From the NCBI RefSeq assembly GCF_006337125.1, contig NZ_CP040887.1:496001-560000 (forward strand): a stretch of 64,000 bases of DNA. Reading direction: 5' to 3'. Origin of the DNA: Serinicoccus chungangensis (lineage in GTDB: Bacteria > Actinomycetota > Actinomycetes > Actinomycetales > Dermatophilaceae). Of this stretch, positions 33,947 through 42,527 are shown in pieces (position 1 is the stretch's first letter; each line of letters opens with the position of its first letter). Under the pieces are notes generated by a model, which made no database searches, was not told the origin of the DNA, and saw only the letters and a program-made list of their open reading frames with translations. Both the position numbers and the translations under genes were made by a program.

Positions 33947-33984
33947 CCCGGTGCGCGGTGAGCAGGTGCCCGCGGCTGCTCAGG

Positions 33985-34392
33985 TCAGAGCGAGCCGTCC
34001 GCGCGGCGCTGGGCCAGAAGGTCGCGGATCTCGCGGAGCGTGGCCACCTCGTCGGTGACGATCTCCTCCTCGACCGGCTTGTTGCGATTCATGCGCTCGC
34101 TCACCTTGTTCATCGGGGCGACGAGCACGAAGTACACAACGGCCGCGGTGAGCAGGAAGACGATGAGGGCGTTGATGATGGCCGCGAAGTCCATCGCGGT
34201 GTCGGCGCGACCGTTGATGATCTCGAACTTGAGACCGCCGACCTCGGCGCCGCCCGCCGCGTTGAGCAGCGGGGTGATGATGCTGGAGACGATGGTGTCG
34301 ACGACCGCGGCGAAGGCCGAGCCGATGACGACCGCGACCGCCAGCTCGACCACGTTGCCGCGCATGATGAAGTCCTTGAAGCCGCTGAGCAT
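33985..34392 (-). CDS. mscL: Large-conductance mechanosensitive channel
   Basis: 135 aa, normal MscL length. The N-terminal helix FKDFIMRGNVVELAVAVVIG, TM1 with AFAAVVDTIVSSIITPLL and TM2 with ALIVFLLTAAVVYFVLV are diagnostic; a charged C-terminal helix (EVATLREIRDLLAQRR) forms the cytosolic bundle. Opens under membrane tension to release solutes during osmotic downshock. The ATG at 34390-34392 has GGAGAGG upstream; a longer in-frame extension through a threonine run is not supported. The ~100-base leader contains a (CCA)n tract. Confidence 0.93.
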   Translation of the reverse strand: MLSGFKDFIMRGNVVELAVAVVIGSAFAAVVDTIVSSIITPLLNAAGGAEVGGLKFEIINGRADTAMDFAAIINALIVFLLTAAVVYFVLVAPMNKVSERMNRNKPVEEEIVTDEVATLREIRDLLAQRRADGSL

Positions 34393-34435
34393 GGCCTCTC
34401 CTTTCGTACGAGCGCAGGGCAGGGGCAGATCGCTC

Positions 34436-34457
34436 GTGGTGGTGGTGGTGGTGGTGG
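34436..34457. repeat. Trinucleotide (GGT/CCA)n simple repeat in the mscL leader
   Basis: Seven GGT units on the plus strand (CCA on the mRNA strand), about 45-65 bases upstream of the mscL ATG and downstream of its -10. Copy-number change would alter leader length but not the reading frame. Confidence 0.85.
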
Positions 34458-34499
34458 GTGGCCCGACCTCGGGACACGCCCCTCGGGCCAGTCGAGAAG

Positions 34500-34505
34500 T
34501 GTATA
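34500..34505 (-). promoter_or_regulatory. -10 element of mscL
   Basis: Minus-strand TATACA, one of the few near-consensus hexamers here, about 107 bases before the ATG. Confidence 0.5.
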
Positions 34506-34524
34506 CCGCCACCCGCGCTCTCGA

Positions 34525-34540
34525 TCACCCTTTCGGGTGA
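34525..34540 (-). terminator. Small hairpin between SAF gene and mscL
   Basis: TCACCC-TTTC-GGGTGA (GAAA tetraloop on the minus strand), about 30 bases after the SAF stop. Short, so termination is uncertain. Confidence 0.4.
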
Positions 34541-34568
34541 GTCGGGAGTGTGAGGTTACTCACGCGCG

Positions 34569-35201
34569 TCAACCACCGGTCGCGCGGACCGCGACGAGCA
34601 GTGCAGCGCCGAGCGGGTCGGCGCCCCGGGCCGCGGCCAGGTCGCCGGCCGTGCCCTCGTCGACGGCCACCCACAGGCCGGGCTCCTCTCCCGTGCCGGG
34701 CCGTAGCACGAGCGCACCCCGGGCCACCCGGTCCCCGTCCACGGGGGAGTGGACGTCGATCCGGTCGCCGGCGACCGTGGCCGTCGCCACCGCCGCGTCG
34801 GTCACGGGCAGCCAGACCGCCACCTCACCCTCGAGCCCGTCGAGCAGCGCGCTGGCGCGCAGGTCCGCGGTCGTCAGCACCTCCCCGGCCTGCACCGGCA
34901 CCGCGAGGGAGGCGCCGACCTCAGGGGCGGCGGAGAGGAACCCCTCGGGCAGCAGGTCCGGCGGCACGTGGCGCAGCTCGGTGTCGCGCGCGGACAGAGT
35001 GGTGCCGACGGCGAGCTGCCGGGCGGCGACGACCACCGGGACCTCGTCGGGCTGCGGGCGGGTCAGCACCAGGTGCAGGCTGCCGCCCACCGTGATCGCC
35101 GCGAGGGCCGCCGCCAGCCAGCGCCGCAGCACCGGATGTCGCAGCACACGGGCCAGCTCACGTCGGGAGGAGGTGCCGGATCGGGCTGCTCGTCGGGTCA
35201 C
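34569..35201 (-). CDS. SAF-domain (CpaB-like) membrane-anchored protein
   Basis: 210 aa. A basic N-terminus, one membrane helix (about 24-45: WLAAALAAITVGGSLHLVL), then a SAF domain: VPVVVAARQLAVGTTLSARD, EVGASLAVPVQAGEVLTTAD. SAF proteins such as CpaB assist Flp-type pilus assembly; here no tad/flp genes adjoin, so that role is only possible. The GTG has minus-strand TAGCGT (35209-35214) seven bases upstream; the longer frame reads through Pro/Arg-rich shadow sequence and is not credible. Confidence 0.75.
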   Translation of the reverse strand: MTRRAARSGTSSRRELARVLRHPVLRRWLAAALAAITVGGSLHLVLTRPQPDEVPVVVAARQLAVGTTLSARDTELRHVPPDLLPEGFLSAAPEVGASLAVPVQAGEVLTTADLRASALLDGLEGEVAVWLPVTDAAVATATVAGDRIDVHSPVDGDRVARGALVLRPGTGEEPGLWVAVDEGTAGDLAAARGADPLGAALLVAVRATGG

Positions 35202-35241
35202 CCTGGCGACGCTAGGCCCCGGTGCCGGGCCCGGCCAGCGG

Positions 35242-35661
35242 TCAGGCGGAGCCTGTGGACGACGAGCCCGAACCGCCGGAGGATGTGGACGCCGTCGTGG
35301 AGCCGGAGCCGCCCGTCGAGGAGGACCCGGACCCGCCGGACGAGCCCGCCCCCGACGTGCCGGACCCGCCGGTCGCCTCGCCGGACCCGCCGGACGAGCC
35401 GCCGGATTCCGAGCCGCCCGAGCCACCCTTGTCGCCCGAGCTCCGCTCGGAACCCCCGGAGGACGAGCTGCTGCCCGACCCCGACCCCCGCGAGTCGGTG
35501 CGGTAGAACCCGGACCCCTTGAAGACGACCCCGACCGCGCTGAAGACCTTGCGCAGCCGCCCCTCGCACTCGGGGCAGGTGGTCAGGGCGTCGTCGGTGA
35601 ACGCCTGCTGGATGTCGAAGGCGTGGCCGCAGTCCTTGCAGGCGTATGAATACGTGGGCAC
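35242..35661 (-). CDS. FmdB-family zinc ribbon protein
   Basis: 139 aa. The first ~55 residues form the FmdB zinc ribbon: PTYSYACKDCGHAFDIQ and TTCPECEGRLRKVF, then FKGSGFYRTDSR. The remaining ~85 residues are almost only Gly and Ser with scattered Thr, much longer than the usual short Ser-rich tail. Function is unproven (FmdB was linked to formamidase regulation). The GTG start has minus-strand TAGAAT (35670-35675) eight bases upstream. It lies just downstream of, and may be co-transcribed with, nothing obvious; the SAF gene follows in the same direction. Confidence 0.85.
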   Translation of the reverse strand: MPTYSYACKDCGHAFDIQQAFTDDALTTCPECEGRLRKVFSAVGVVFKGSGFYRTDSRGSGSGSSSSSGGSERSSGDKGGSGGSESGGSSGGSGEATGGSGTSGAGSSGGSGSSSTGGSGSTTASTSSGGSGSSSTGSA

Positions 35662-35708
35662 GAGCCCGGATTCTACGTCGCCTCCTGACCTCGCCGTGCA
35701 CCGTCACC

Positions 35709-35714
35709 TAGGCT
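35709..35714 (+). promoter_or_regulatory. -10 element of the penicillin acylase gene
   Basis: TAGGCT ends seven bases before the GTG at 35722. Confidence 0.5.
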
Positions 35715-35721
35715 GGGGGCC

Positions 35722-38406
35722 GTGCCCCGTCCCCTCTGGCAGCGTCTGGCCGTGCCGATCGCCGCGATCCTCGTGGTCGTGGTGGTGGCCACCGCCGTCA
35801 TCGCGGTCGGTCTGACGCGGCGCGGGTTCCCGCAGGTGTCGGGCGAGCAGGAGCTGGCCGGCCTGGGCGCCCAGGTGGAGGTGGTGCGGGACGACCTGGG
35901 GGTGGCGCACATCTACGCCGACACCGCCGAGGACCTCTTCCGGGCGCAGGGCTTCGTGGCCGCCCAGGACCGCTTCTTCCAGATGGACCTGCGGCGGCAC
36001 ATCGTCAGCGGCCGGCTCAGCGAGCTCGTGGGAGAGGGAGGTCTGGAGACCGACCGCGTCATCCGCACCCTGGGCTGGCGCCGGGTCGCCGAGCAGGAGC
36101 TCTCGCTGCTCTCGCCGGAGGCCCGCACCTACCTCGCCGCCTACGCCGCCGGGGTCAACGCCTACATCGACAGCCGCAGCGGTCCCTCGGCCATGGGCAT
36201 CGAGTACGTCCTGCTCTCCTCCAACGCCCCGGGCTACATGGTCCGTCCGTGGGACGAGGTGGACTCGCTCGCGTGGCTGAAGGCCATGGCCTGGGACCTG
36301 CGCGGCAACTACGCCGACGAGCTCGCGCGCGGTCGCCTCGTGGGCCAGGTGTCCCTGGACCAGCTCGAGACCCTCTACCCCGACTACCCCTTCGACGAGC
36401 ACCCGCCCATCCTCGACCGCAGCGAGTGGACGCCGCCGCAGACCTCGCCGAGGGGCGTCACCGACAGCCGGAGCGGGACCAGGGGCACGGTGCTCGCCCC
36501 GGTCCCGGGGCAGTCCGACGCGGCCGACCTCGTGGGTCGCGGCGACCCGGTGGCCCCGGACGGCCCGATCTCGGACGAGACGCGGCAGTGGCTCGCCGGC
36601 CCGGCGCAGGACGCCTTCGACGGCACCGCGACCGCCCTCGCGGCGGTGCCCGAGCTCATGGGCTCCGGTGAGGGGATCGGCTCCAACTCGTGGGTCGTCT
36701 CCGGCGACCACACCGAGACGGGTATGCCGTTGCTCGCCAACGACCCGCACCTCGCGATCTCCCAGCCCGGGATCTGGATGCAGAGCGGTCTGCACTGCCG
36801 GGAGCTGAGCGAGGAGTGCCCCTTCGACGTCACCGGCTTCACCTTCGCCGGCCTGCCGGGGGTGGTCATCGGCCACAACCAGTCCATCGCCTGGGGCTTC
36901 ACCAACCTCGACCCCGACGTCACCGACTTCTACCTCGAGGACACCGTGGACGACACGGTGCTGCGGGACGAGGACTACGTCCCCATGGACGTCCGCACCG
37001 AGACCATCCGGGTGGCCGGCGGGGACGACGTCGAGATCACCGTGCGGGAGACCTCCCACGGTCCCATCGTGTCCGACGTCCTGGAGGACACCGCCCGGAT
37101 GGGCGACAACGGTCCGCTCGACGGGGTCGCCACCTCCCGGGACTTCGAGGTGGCGCTGCGCTGGACCGGTCTGGAGCCGGCGCGCACCGCCGACGCCGTC
37201 TTCGCCCTCAACGCGGCGAGCGACTGGGAGGACTTCCGCTCCGCGGCCCAGCTCTTCGCCGTGCCCTCGCAGAACCTCCTCTACGCCGACACCGAGGGCA
37301 ACATCGGCTACCAGGCCCCGGGGCTGGTCCCCGTCCGCCGCAGCGCGACGTACTCCACCCCTCCCGGCTACTACCCGGCCCCCGGCTGGGACGACCAGTA
37401 CGCCTGGCGCGGGTGGGTCGACTTCGAGGACCTGCCCACGGCCTACAACCCCGAGGACGGCATCGTCGTCGCGGCCAACCAGGCGGTCGTGCGCGGGTCC
37501 ACGCCGTTCCTCACCACCGAGTACGACAAGGGCTACCGCTCCACCCGCATCCTCGAGCTCCTGCGCGCCCGGCTGGAGGAGGGACCGCTCACCAGCGCCG
37601 ACATGAGCGAGATCCAGCTCGACGACGTCAGCACCTTCGCGCTCGACATGGTGCCGTACCTCACCGCGGTCGACCTGGAGGGCGCCTTCTACACCGAGCC
37701 CCAGGACCTGCTGCGCGACTGGGACGGCAGCTCCCCGGCGGACGGCGAGCAGACGGCCGCCGCGGCCTACTTCTACGCCGTCTACGACAACCTGCTCGAG
37801 GCGGTCTTCGACGACGAGCTGCCGCCGGACCTCGGCGCGACGGGCAACTCGCGCTCCATGCTGATCATGGCCGACCTGCTGGCCTCCCCGGAGAGCGTGT
37901 GGTGGGACGACCAGCGCACCCCCGGCGTCATCGAGTCGCGCGACGAGGTGCTGCGCACCGCGCTGGTGGACGCCCGCCTGGACCTCACCCGGCAGATCTC
38001 CAAGGACCCCGCGGACTGGAGCTGGGGGCAGCTGCACCAGGCCCACCTCCGGCACCAGGTGCTGGGTGAGGAGGGGGTCCCCGGGGTGGTCCAGGACCTG
38101 GTCAACCGCGGCCCCTTCCCGGTCCCGGGCAGCAGCGCCATGGTCAACGCCATGAACTGGGACGCCGCGACGGACAGCTTCGACGTCACCTCGGCCCCGT
38201 CCATGCGCATGGTCGTCGACCTCGCCGACCTCGACGCCTCCACCTGGGTCAACCAGACGGGCACCTCCGGCCATCCCTTCCACCCCAACTACGACGACCA
38301 GACGCGGGCCTGGATCGAGGGCGACACCTACCCGTGGGCCTTCACCCGGGCCGCGGTGGACGAGGCCGCGACGCAGACGCTGACCCTGGTGCCCGACGAG
38401 CGCTGA
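35722..38406 (+). CDS. Penicillin acylase family (Ntn) hydrolase
   Basis: 894 aa. An N-terminal membrane anchor (about 9-31, LAVPIAAILVVVVVATAVIA) directs it outside. The alpha part has GVAHIYADTAEDLFRAQGFV and AQDRFFQMDLRR; self-cleavage is expected before the serine of GSNSWVVSG, which becomes the N-terminal nucleophile of the beta subunit. LANDPHL and GHNQSIAWGFTN are typical of the beta part. Members hydrolyse acylated compounds, including acyl-homoserine lactones and beta-lactams; the true substrate is unknown. The leaderless GTG is followed at once by this signal anchor. Confidence 0.9.
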   Translation: MPRPLWQRLAVPIAAILVVVVVATAVIAVGLTRRGFPQVSGEQELAGLGAQVEVVRDDLGVAHIYADTAEDLFRAQGFVAAQDRFFQMDLRRHIVSGRLSELVGEGGLETDRVIRTLGWRRVAEQELSLLSPEARTYLAAYAAGVNAYIDSRSGPSAMGIEYVLLSSNAPGYMVRPWDEVDSLAWLKAMAWDLRGNYADELARGRLVGQVSLDQLETLYPDYPFDEHPPILDRSEWTPPQTSPRGVTDSRSGTRGTVLAPVPGQSDAADLVGRGDPVAPDGPISDETRQWLAGPAQDAFDGTATALAAVPELMGSGEGIGSNSWVVSGDHTETGMPLLANDPHLAISQPGIWMQSGLHCRELSEECPFDVTGFTFAGLPGVVIGHNQSIAWGFTNLDPDVTDFYLEDTVDDTVLRDEDYVPMDVRTETIRVAGGDDVEITVRETSHGPIVSDVLEDTARMGDNGPLDGVATSRDFEVALRWTGLEPARTADAVFALNAASDWEDFRSAAQLFAVPSQNLLYADTEGNIGYQAPGLVPVRRSATYSTPPGYYPAPGWDDQYAWRGWVDFEDLPTAYNPEDGIVVAANQAVVRGSTPFLTTEYDKGYRSTRILELLRARLEEGPLTSADMSEIQLDDVSTFALDMVPYLTAVDLEGAFYTEPQDLLRDWDGSSPADGEQTAAAAYFYAVYDNLLEAVFDDELPPDLGATGNSRSMLIMADLLASPESVWWDDQRTPGVIESRDEVLRTALVDARLDLTRQISKDPADWSWGQLHQAHLRHQVLGEEGVPGVVQDLVNRGPFPVPGSSAMVNAMNWDAATDSFDVTSAPSMRMVVDLADLDASTWVNQTGTSGHPFHPNYDDQTRAWIEGDTYPWAFTRAAVDEAATQTLTLVPDER

Positions 38407-39036
38407 TCAGGCCAGGGGCAGCCGCCGCACCCCCGTCGCGGGTCGCAGCACCGCGTCGACGACCGCGTCGTGGCCGTCCGCGGGCACCTGCGGCACGACC
38501 TCGTGGTCGTGCAGGACGAGGACAACCGGGGCGCCGCCGGAGAGCTCCCGCAGCCGGGGGAGCACGGTGTCGTAGTAGCCCCCGCCCTGCCCGAGCCGCA
38601 CCCCGGCCCGGGAGACGGCCAGGCCCGGCACGAACGCCAGGTCGACCTCGCGCAGCGCCTCCTCGCCCAGCGGGGTGCGGCCCGGGTCGTCCAGGTCCGC
38701 CCAGTCGAGCCGGGGCCGCTCCAGGGTGAGGGGGACCAGCACCCGCACCCCCGCCCGCCGCAGCGCGTCGGTGAGCCCCCGGACCGGTGGTTCGGTGCGC
38801 ATCGGCTCGTAGGCGGTGACGGTCACCCCGGCGAGCCCGTCGCGACCGCGCGCGACGGCATACCCCCGCAGGTGCTCGAGCCCGGCCGTCGCGAGCGCCT
38901 GCGCCGCCGCGTCGCGCTCCGCCTCGGACCACCCGTCGACGAGCTCACGACGGGCGGCGCGCACCGCAGTGCGCCAGGTGGCCTTGTCGGCGGCCACGTC
39001 ACCCGTGGGACGGTCGTCGGGCAGCGGACCACTCAT
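38407..39036 (-). CDS. 5-formyltetrahydrofolate cyclo-ligase
   Basis: ATP-dependent conversion of 5-formyl-THF to methenyl-THF, 209 aa. KATWRTAVRAARREL is the substrate-binding start, PGLAVSRAGVRLGQGGGYYD is the conserved ATP/Mg signature, and VLHDHEVVPQVPADGHD the C-terminal one. ATG at 39034-39036. Stop codons of this gene and penicillin acylase abut. Position divergent from glp is a widely conserved actinobacterial arrangement, only 37 bases separating the starts. Confidence 0.9.
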   Translation of the reverse strand: MSGPLPDDRPTGDVAADKATWRTAVRAARRELVDGWSEAERDAAAQALATAGLEHLRGYAVARGRDGLAGVTVTAYEPMRTEPPVRGLTDALRRAGVRVLVPLTLERPRLDWADLDDPGRTPLGEEALREVDLAFVPGLAVSRAGVRLGQGGGYYDTVLPRLRELSGGAPVVLVLHDHEVVPQVPADGHDAVVDAVLRPATGVRRLPLA

Positions 39037-39061
39037 ACGGCCCGATTGTGGCGCATGCTCC

Positions 39062-39067
39062 TAGGGT
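39062..39067 (+). promoter_or_regulatory. -10 element of glp (leaderless type)
   Basis: TAGGGT ends six bases before the ATG. Confidence 0.5.
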
Positions 39068-39073
39068 GGGGCC

Positions 39074-40366
39074 ATGAGATCCGTCGACGAGCACCTCGAC
39101 GCCGTGCTGGCCCAGATCGACCCGGTCGCCGCCGTCACCCTGCCGGTCCGCCGCACGCTGGGCCTGGTCACCACGGCGGACGTCCGCAGCCTGGCCGACC
39201 TGCCCCGCTTCGACAACTCCTCGATGGACGGGTATGCCGTGCGTCGCGCCGACCTCGAGGGCGCCTCCCCCGAGAGCCCGGTCGTGCTGCCGGTCACCGG
39301 GGACGTGGCGGCGGGCGACCAGGCACGCCACGAGATGGTGCCCGGCCAGGTGTGGCGCATCATGACCGGCGCCCAGATGCCGGAGGGCGCCGACGCCGTC
39401 GTCAAGGTCGAGGACACCGACGGGCACCCCAGGGAGCCGCAGCTGCGGGTGCAGCCCGAGGAGGGCGCCCACGTCCGGCGGGCGGGCGAGGACATCCGCA
39501 GCGGCGACCTGGTGCTGCCGGCGGGCAGCCGCATCGGTGCCGGGGAGATCGCGGCGCTGCTCTCGGCGGGGGTGCAGGAGGTCGAGGTGGTCGGCCCGGT
39601 CCGGGTGGCGATCCTGTCCACCGGCGACGAGCTGGTGCGCCCCGGCGAGCCGGTCGGCCCCGGGCAGATCGTGGACTCCAACGGCCCGATGCTGGAGGCC
39701 CTGGTCCGCGGGGCCGGGGCCCACGTGGTGCACCTCGGGCACCTCCCGGACGAGGAGGGCGCGACCCGCCGACAGCTGCACCGGCAGCTCGACCACGCCG
39801 ACGTGGTCATCACCACCGGCGGGGTGAGCAAGGGCGAGTTCGACATCGTCAAGAAGGTGCTCTCCGGGCAGGGCACGATGGAGTTCGTCGAGGTGGCGAT
39901 GCAGCCGGGCAAGCCGCAGGGCTTCGGGGTGCTGGGGCGGCGCGACGTGCCGGTCTTCACGCTGCCGGGCAACCCGGTGAGCACCCTGGTCAGCTTCGAG
40001 GTCTTCGTGCGCCCGGCGCTGCAGCGGCGGGCGGGCCGCCGCGAGGGGGGCCGGCGGACCACGGGCCTGGCGACGACGGGGTGGCGCAGCTCGCCGAACC
40101 GGCAGACCTACACCCGGGTCCGGGTGGACCGCGACCCCACCGGGGCGTATGCCGTCTCCCCGGCGGGCGGCGCCGGCTCGCACCTCGTGGCGGCGCTCGC
40201 CCGGGCCGACGCGCTCGCGATCTCCGACGCCGAGACCACCGAGGTCGCGGCCGGGTCCGAGGTGGAGCTGCTGCTGCTGCGCCCCCGCGCCGAGATCGAC
40301 GCGCGGCTGGAGTCGCAGCTCGAGCAGGAGCAGGCCGGGGGCGACCGGGGCGCCGGCGATGACTGA
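39074..40366 (+). CDS. glp: MoeA-like molybdotransferase / gephyrin-like Glp
   Basis: 430 aa with the full MoeA layout: linker and lasso domain (about 1-175, with FDNSSMDGYAVRRADLEG), MoeA catalytic domain (about 180-325, VRVAILSTGDELV and TTGGVSKGEFD) and a C-terminal barrel. It inserts molybdenum into molybdopterin. In corynebacteria and Streptomyces the paralogue encoded beside sepX/glpR also acts in cell division by binding FtsZ and that receptor; the same linkage here argues for the Glp role. Overlaps moaC by eight bases. Confidence 0.87.
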   Translation: MRSVDEHLDAVLAQIDPVAAVTLPVRRTLGLVTTADVRSLADLPRFDNSSMDGYAVRRADLEGASPESPVVLPVTGDVAAGDQARHEMVPGQVWRIMTGAQMPEGADAVVKVEDTDGHPREPQLRVQPEEGAHVRRAGEDIRSGDLVLPAGSRIGAGEIAALLSAGVQEVEVVGPVRVAILSTGDELVRPGEPVGPGQIVDSNGPMLEALVRGAGAHVVHLGHLPDEEGATRRQLHRQLDHADVVITTGGVSKGEFDIVKKVLSGQGTMEFVEVAMQPGKPQGFGVLGRRDVPVFTLPGNPVSTLVSFEVFVRPALQRRAGRREGGRRTTGLATTGWRSSPNRQTYTRVRVDRDPTGAYAVSPAGGAGSHLVAALARADALAISDAETTEVAAGSEVELLLLRPRAEIDARLESQLEQEQAGGDRGAGDD

Positions 40367-40835
40367 CCCGCTCACCCACCTGCGGGCCGACGGCACGGCC
40401 CACATGGTCGACGTCAGCGGCAAGGAGGTCACCGCGCGCACCGCGACCGCGCGCGGACGCGTCGACCTCTCGGGCGAGGCCGTCGCGGCGCTGCGGGGCG
40501 GGACGGTGCCCAAGGGGGACGCCCTCGGTGTCGCGCGCGTCGCGGGCATCCAGGCCGCGAAGCGCACCCCTGACCTGGTGCCGCTGTGCCACCCGGTGGC
40601 GATCCACGGCGTCACGGTCGACCTCGAGGTCGACGACGGCGGGGTGGAGATCACCGCCACCGTGCGCACCGCGGACCGGACCGGCATCGAGATGGAGGCC
40701 TTGACCTGCGTCAGCGTCGCCGCGCTCGCGCTCGTCGACATGGTCAAGGCGGTCGACCGGCTCGCCGTCGTCACCGGCGTCCGGGTGGTCGCGAAGTCCG
40801 GCGGGCGCTCCGGGGACTGGGTGCGCGAGGAGTGA
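40359..40835 (+). CDS. moaC: Cyclic pyranopterin monophosphate synthase
   Basis: 158 aa, the usual size. Completes cyclic pyranopterin formation from the MoaA product. HMVDVSGKEVTARTATARG, then LVPLCHPVAIHGV with the active-site histidine, and TGIEMEALTCVSVAALALVD are diagnostic. The ATG overlaps the end of glp, and its stop overlaps the GNAT gene start, so three proteins are translated in sequence. Confidence 0.95.
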   Translation: MTDPLTHLRADGTAHMVDVSGKEVTARTATARGRVDLSGEAVAALRGGTVPKGDALGVARVAGIQAAKRTPDLVPLCHPVAIHGVTVDLEVDDGGVEITATVRTADRTGIEMEALTCVSVAALALVDMVKAVDRLAVVTGVRVVAKSGGRSGDWVREE

Positions 40836-41458
40836 GCTGGGCGTGGCCGGTGCGGGTGCGCCAGGAGCTCCCGGACGGGCGGCAGCTCACCCTGCGCGGG
40901 CTGGTCCGCGCCGACCGGGCGGAGTGGGAGGACCTGCGTCGCCGCAACGCCGCCTGGCTGCAGCCCTGGGAGTCGACGGCCCCGGAGGACCGGCCGGGGG
41001 GCCTGCCCTTCCACCAGATGCGCCGGGTCATGGACCGCGGTGCCCGCGACGGGCTGACCCTGCCCTTCGTCATCGAGGTGGACGGCCGCCTCCTGGGCCA
41101 GATGCAGCTCTTCGACGTGCTCTGGGGCGCCCGGCGCTCGGGGTGGGCGGGCTACTGGCTGGACCGCGGGGCCACCGGCCGGGGGGTGGCGACCTGGGCG
41201 CTGGCCACCCTGGTCGACCACGCGCTGCTCGAGGTGGGCCTGCACCGCGTCGAGGTCGCCATCCGCCCCGAGAACGCCGCGTCACTGGCCGTCGTGGCCC
41301 GGCTGGGCATCCCCGAGGAGGGGCGGCAGCGCGGGCTCATGCACGTCGACGGCGGCTGGGCCGACCACCGCTCCTTCGCGGTCCTCGCCGAGGACCTGCG
41401 CCCCGGCGGGTATGCCCCGGGGGGCCTGGTCGCGAGCCTGCGCGGCCGCGCGGGCTGA
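40832..41458 (+). CDS. GNAT N-acetyltransferase (RimJ-like)
   Basis: 208 aa. LTLRGLVRADRAEWEDLRRR, then VIEVDGRLLGQMQLFDVLWG, GYWLDRGATGRGVATWALAT (acetyl-CoA loop) and IRPENAASLAVVARLG mark a GNAT domain of the ribosomal-protein acetyltransferase type. Target unknown. The GTG overlaps the moaC stop. It is a regular member of the glp-sepX locus in actinobacteria. Confidence 0.87.
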   Translation: MSWAWPVRVRQELPDGRQLTLRGLVRADRAEWEDLRRRNAAWLQPWESTAPEDRPGGLPFHQMRRVMDRGARDGLTLPFVIEVDGRLLGQMQLFDVLWGARRSGWAGYWLDRGATGRGVATWALATLVDHALLEVGLHRVEVAIRPENAASLAVVARLGIPEEGRQRGLMHVDGGWADHRSFAVLAEDLRPGGYAPGGLVASLRGRAG

Positions 41459-41532
41459 GTCCCACCCACCGGGCGCAGGAGAAACTCCTGCGACACTCCG
41501 GCGGCCTCAGCGGATCGTCCGGCCAGGACGCC

Positions 41533-41538
41533 TACCGT
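41533..41538 (+). promoter_or_regulatory. -10 element of sepX (leaderless type)
   Basis: TACCGT ends six bases before the GTG at 41545. Confidence 0.5.
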
Positions 41539-41544
41539 GATCTC

Positions 41545-42510
41545 GTGCCCCCGGTCAGCAGTCTCATCTTCGTCGTCATCCTGGCGGTGTGGGCTGTCTA
41601 CCTGGTCCAGCACTGGGTGCGTCGGCGCGAGCACCTCGCGACCGCCCGCTCGGTCGACCGCTTCTCCGAGGCCATGCGGGTCCTGGAGCGGCGACGCGCG
41701 CTGCCGCGCCCGGACGTGGCTGACCAGGCCCCCGCCGCCTACACCGTCTCGCCCCTGCGCCCGGCCCGTCCCGAGGTCACGGTCAAGCGGGGCGGGAGCC
41801 CGGGCCCCGCACGCCAGCCCGCCGGCGCGACCGCCGTGGGCCTGAGCCCGGCCGTGCGTCGCGCCCGCCGCGCCGCACGGACGCGTGCCGTCGCCCTGCT
41901 CACCGCCTCCGTCGTCATGGTCGCCCTGGTCTCGCTGGGCGTCAGCCCGCTGCTGGGGTGGTGGTGGAGCTTCGTCGGGGTCGGGGTGCTCGGCGTGACC
42001 CTCCTGCTCGTGCGCCGCTCGGCGCGCGTCGGCCGCGCCCGCCGCGCCGCCCGCCCGGCACCTCGGGCCGCCCGCCCGACCGCCGCCCCCGCCAGCGCCG
42101 AGGACGGCCCCGCGCCGGTCAGCACCACGGCCCAGGCGGAGGACTCACCGCTCGCGGCCCAGGCCAAGGCCGCGGCCGGGACGGTGGCCGCCGCCCGTCC
42201 GGCCCGCCGGGCGACCAACCTCGACCTCGCCGTCGAGCCGGCCCGCCCCGCCCTCTTCGACATCGACGAGGTGGAGGCCGGGCTGGCCCCCGCGCCGCAG
42301 ACCGCGGTGGAGGGGGCCACGCCCGCCGACCCCGGCGCAGGCTCGTGGAGCCCGACCCCGGTGCCGCCGCCGACCTACACGCTCAAGGCCCGCGCCTACC
42401 GCGGTGTCCCGCAGCCCAGCGCCGGGTCTGCCCAGCTCCCGGCGGACGGCACCGAGATGGCGCTGGAGGAGGAGTTCGAGGACCTCCCGCGCGTCGACCG
42501 GGTGGGCTGA
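41545..42510 (+). CDS. sepX: Divisome membrane protein SepX/GlpR
   Basis: 321 aa. A short N-terminal helix (PVSSLIFVVILAVWAVYLVQ) followed by WVRRREHLATARSVDRFSEAMRVL is the hallmark of SepX/GlpR. Two more membrane helices sit at about 120-160 (AVALLTASVVMVALVSLG, WWSFVGVGVLGVTLLLV). The rest is a long Ala/Pro-rich cytosolic tail ending TYTLKARAYRGVPQPSAG and an acidic patch. In relatives it anchors Glp at the septum and stabilises FtsZ assembly. It has its own promoter after the GNAT gene. Confidence 0.82.
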   Translation: MPPVSSLIFVVILAVWAVYLVQHWVRRREHLATARSVDRFSEAMRVLERRRALPRPDVADQAPAAYTVSPLRPARPEVTVKRGGSPGPARQPAGATAVGLSPAVRRARRAARTRAVALLTASVVMVALVSLGVSPLLGWWWSFVGVGVLGVTLLLVRRSARVGRARRAARPAPRAARPTAAPASAEDGPAPVSTTAQAEDSPLAAQAKAAAGTVAAARPARRATNLDLAVEPARPALFDIDEVEAGLAPAPQTAVEGATPADPGAGSWSPTPVPPPTYTLKARAYRGVPQPSAGSAQLPADGTEMALEEEFEDLPRVDRVG

Positions 42511-42527
42511 CCAGGACCGCCGGCGGT

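Noticed and set aside
34392..34479. His-codon leader peptide before mscL (seven CAC codons in one frame)
   Set aside because: The frame has no early stop and no ribosome site, and a His attenuator before mscL makes no sense; the run is simply one reading of the CCA repeat.
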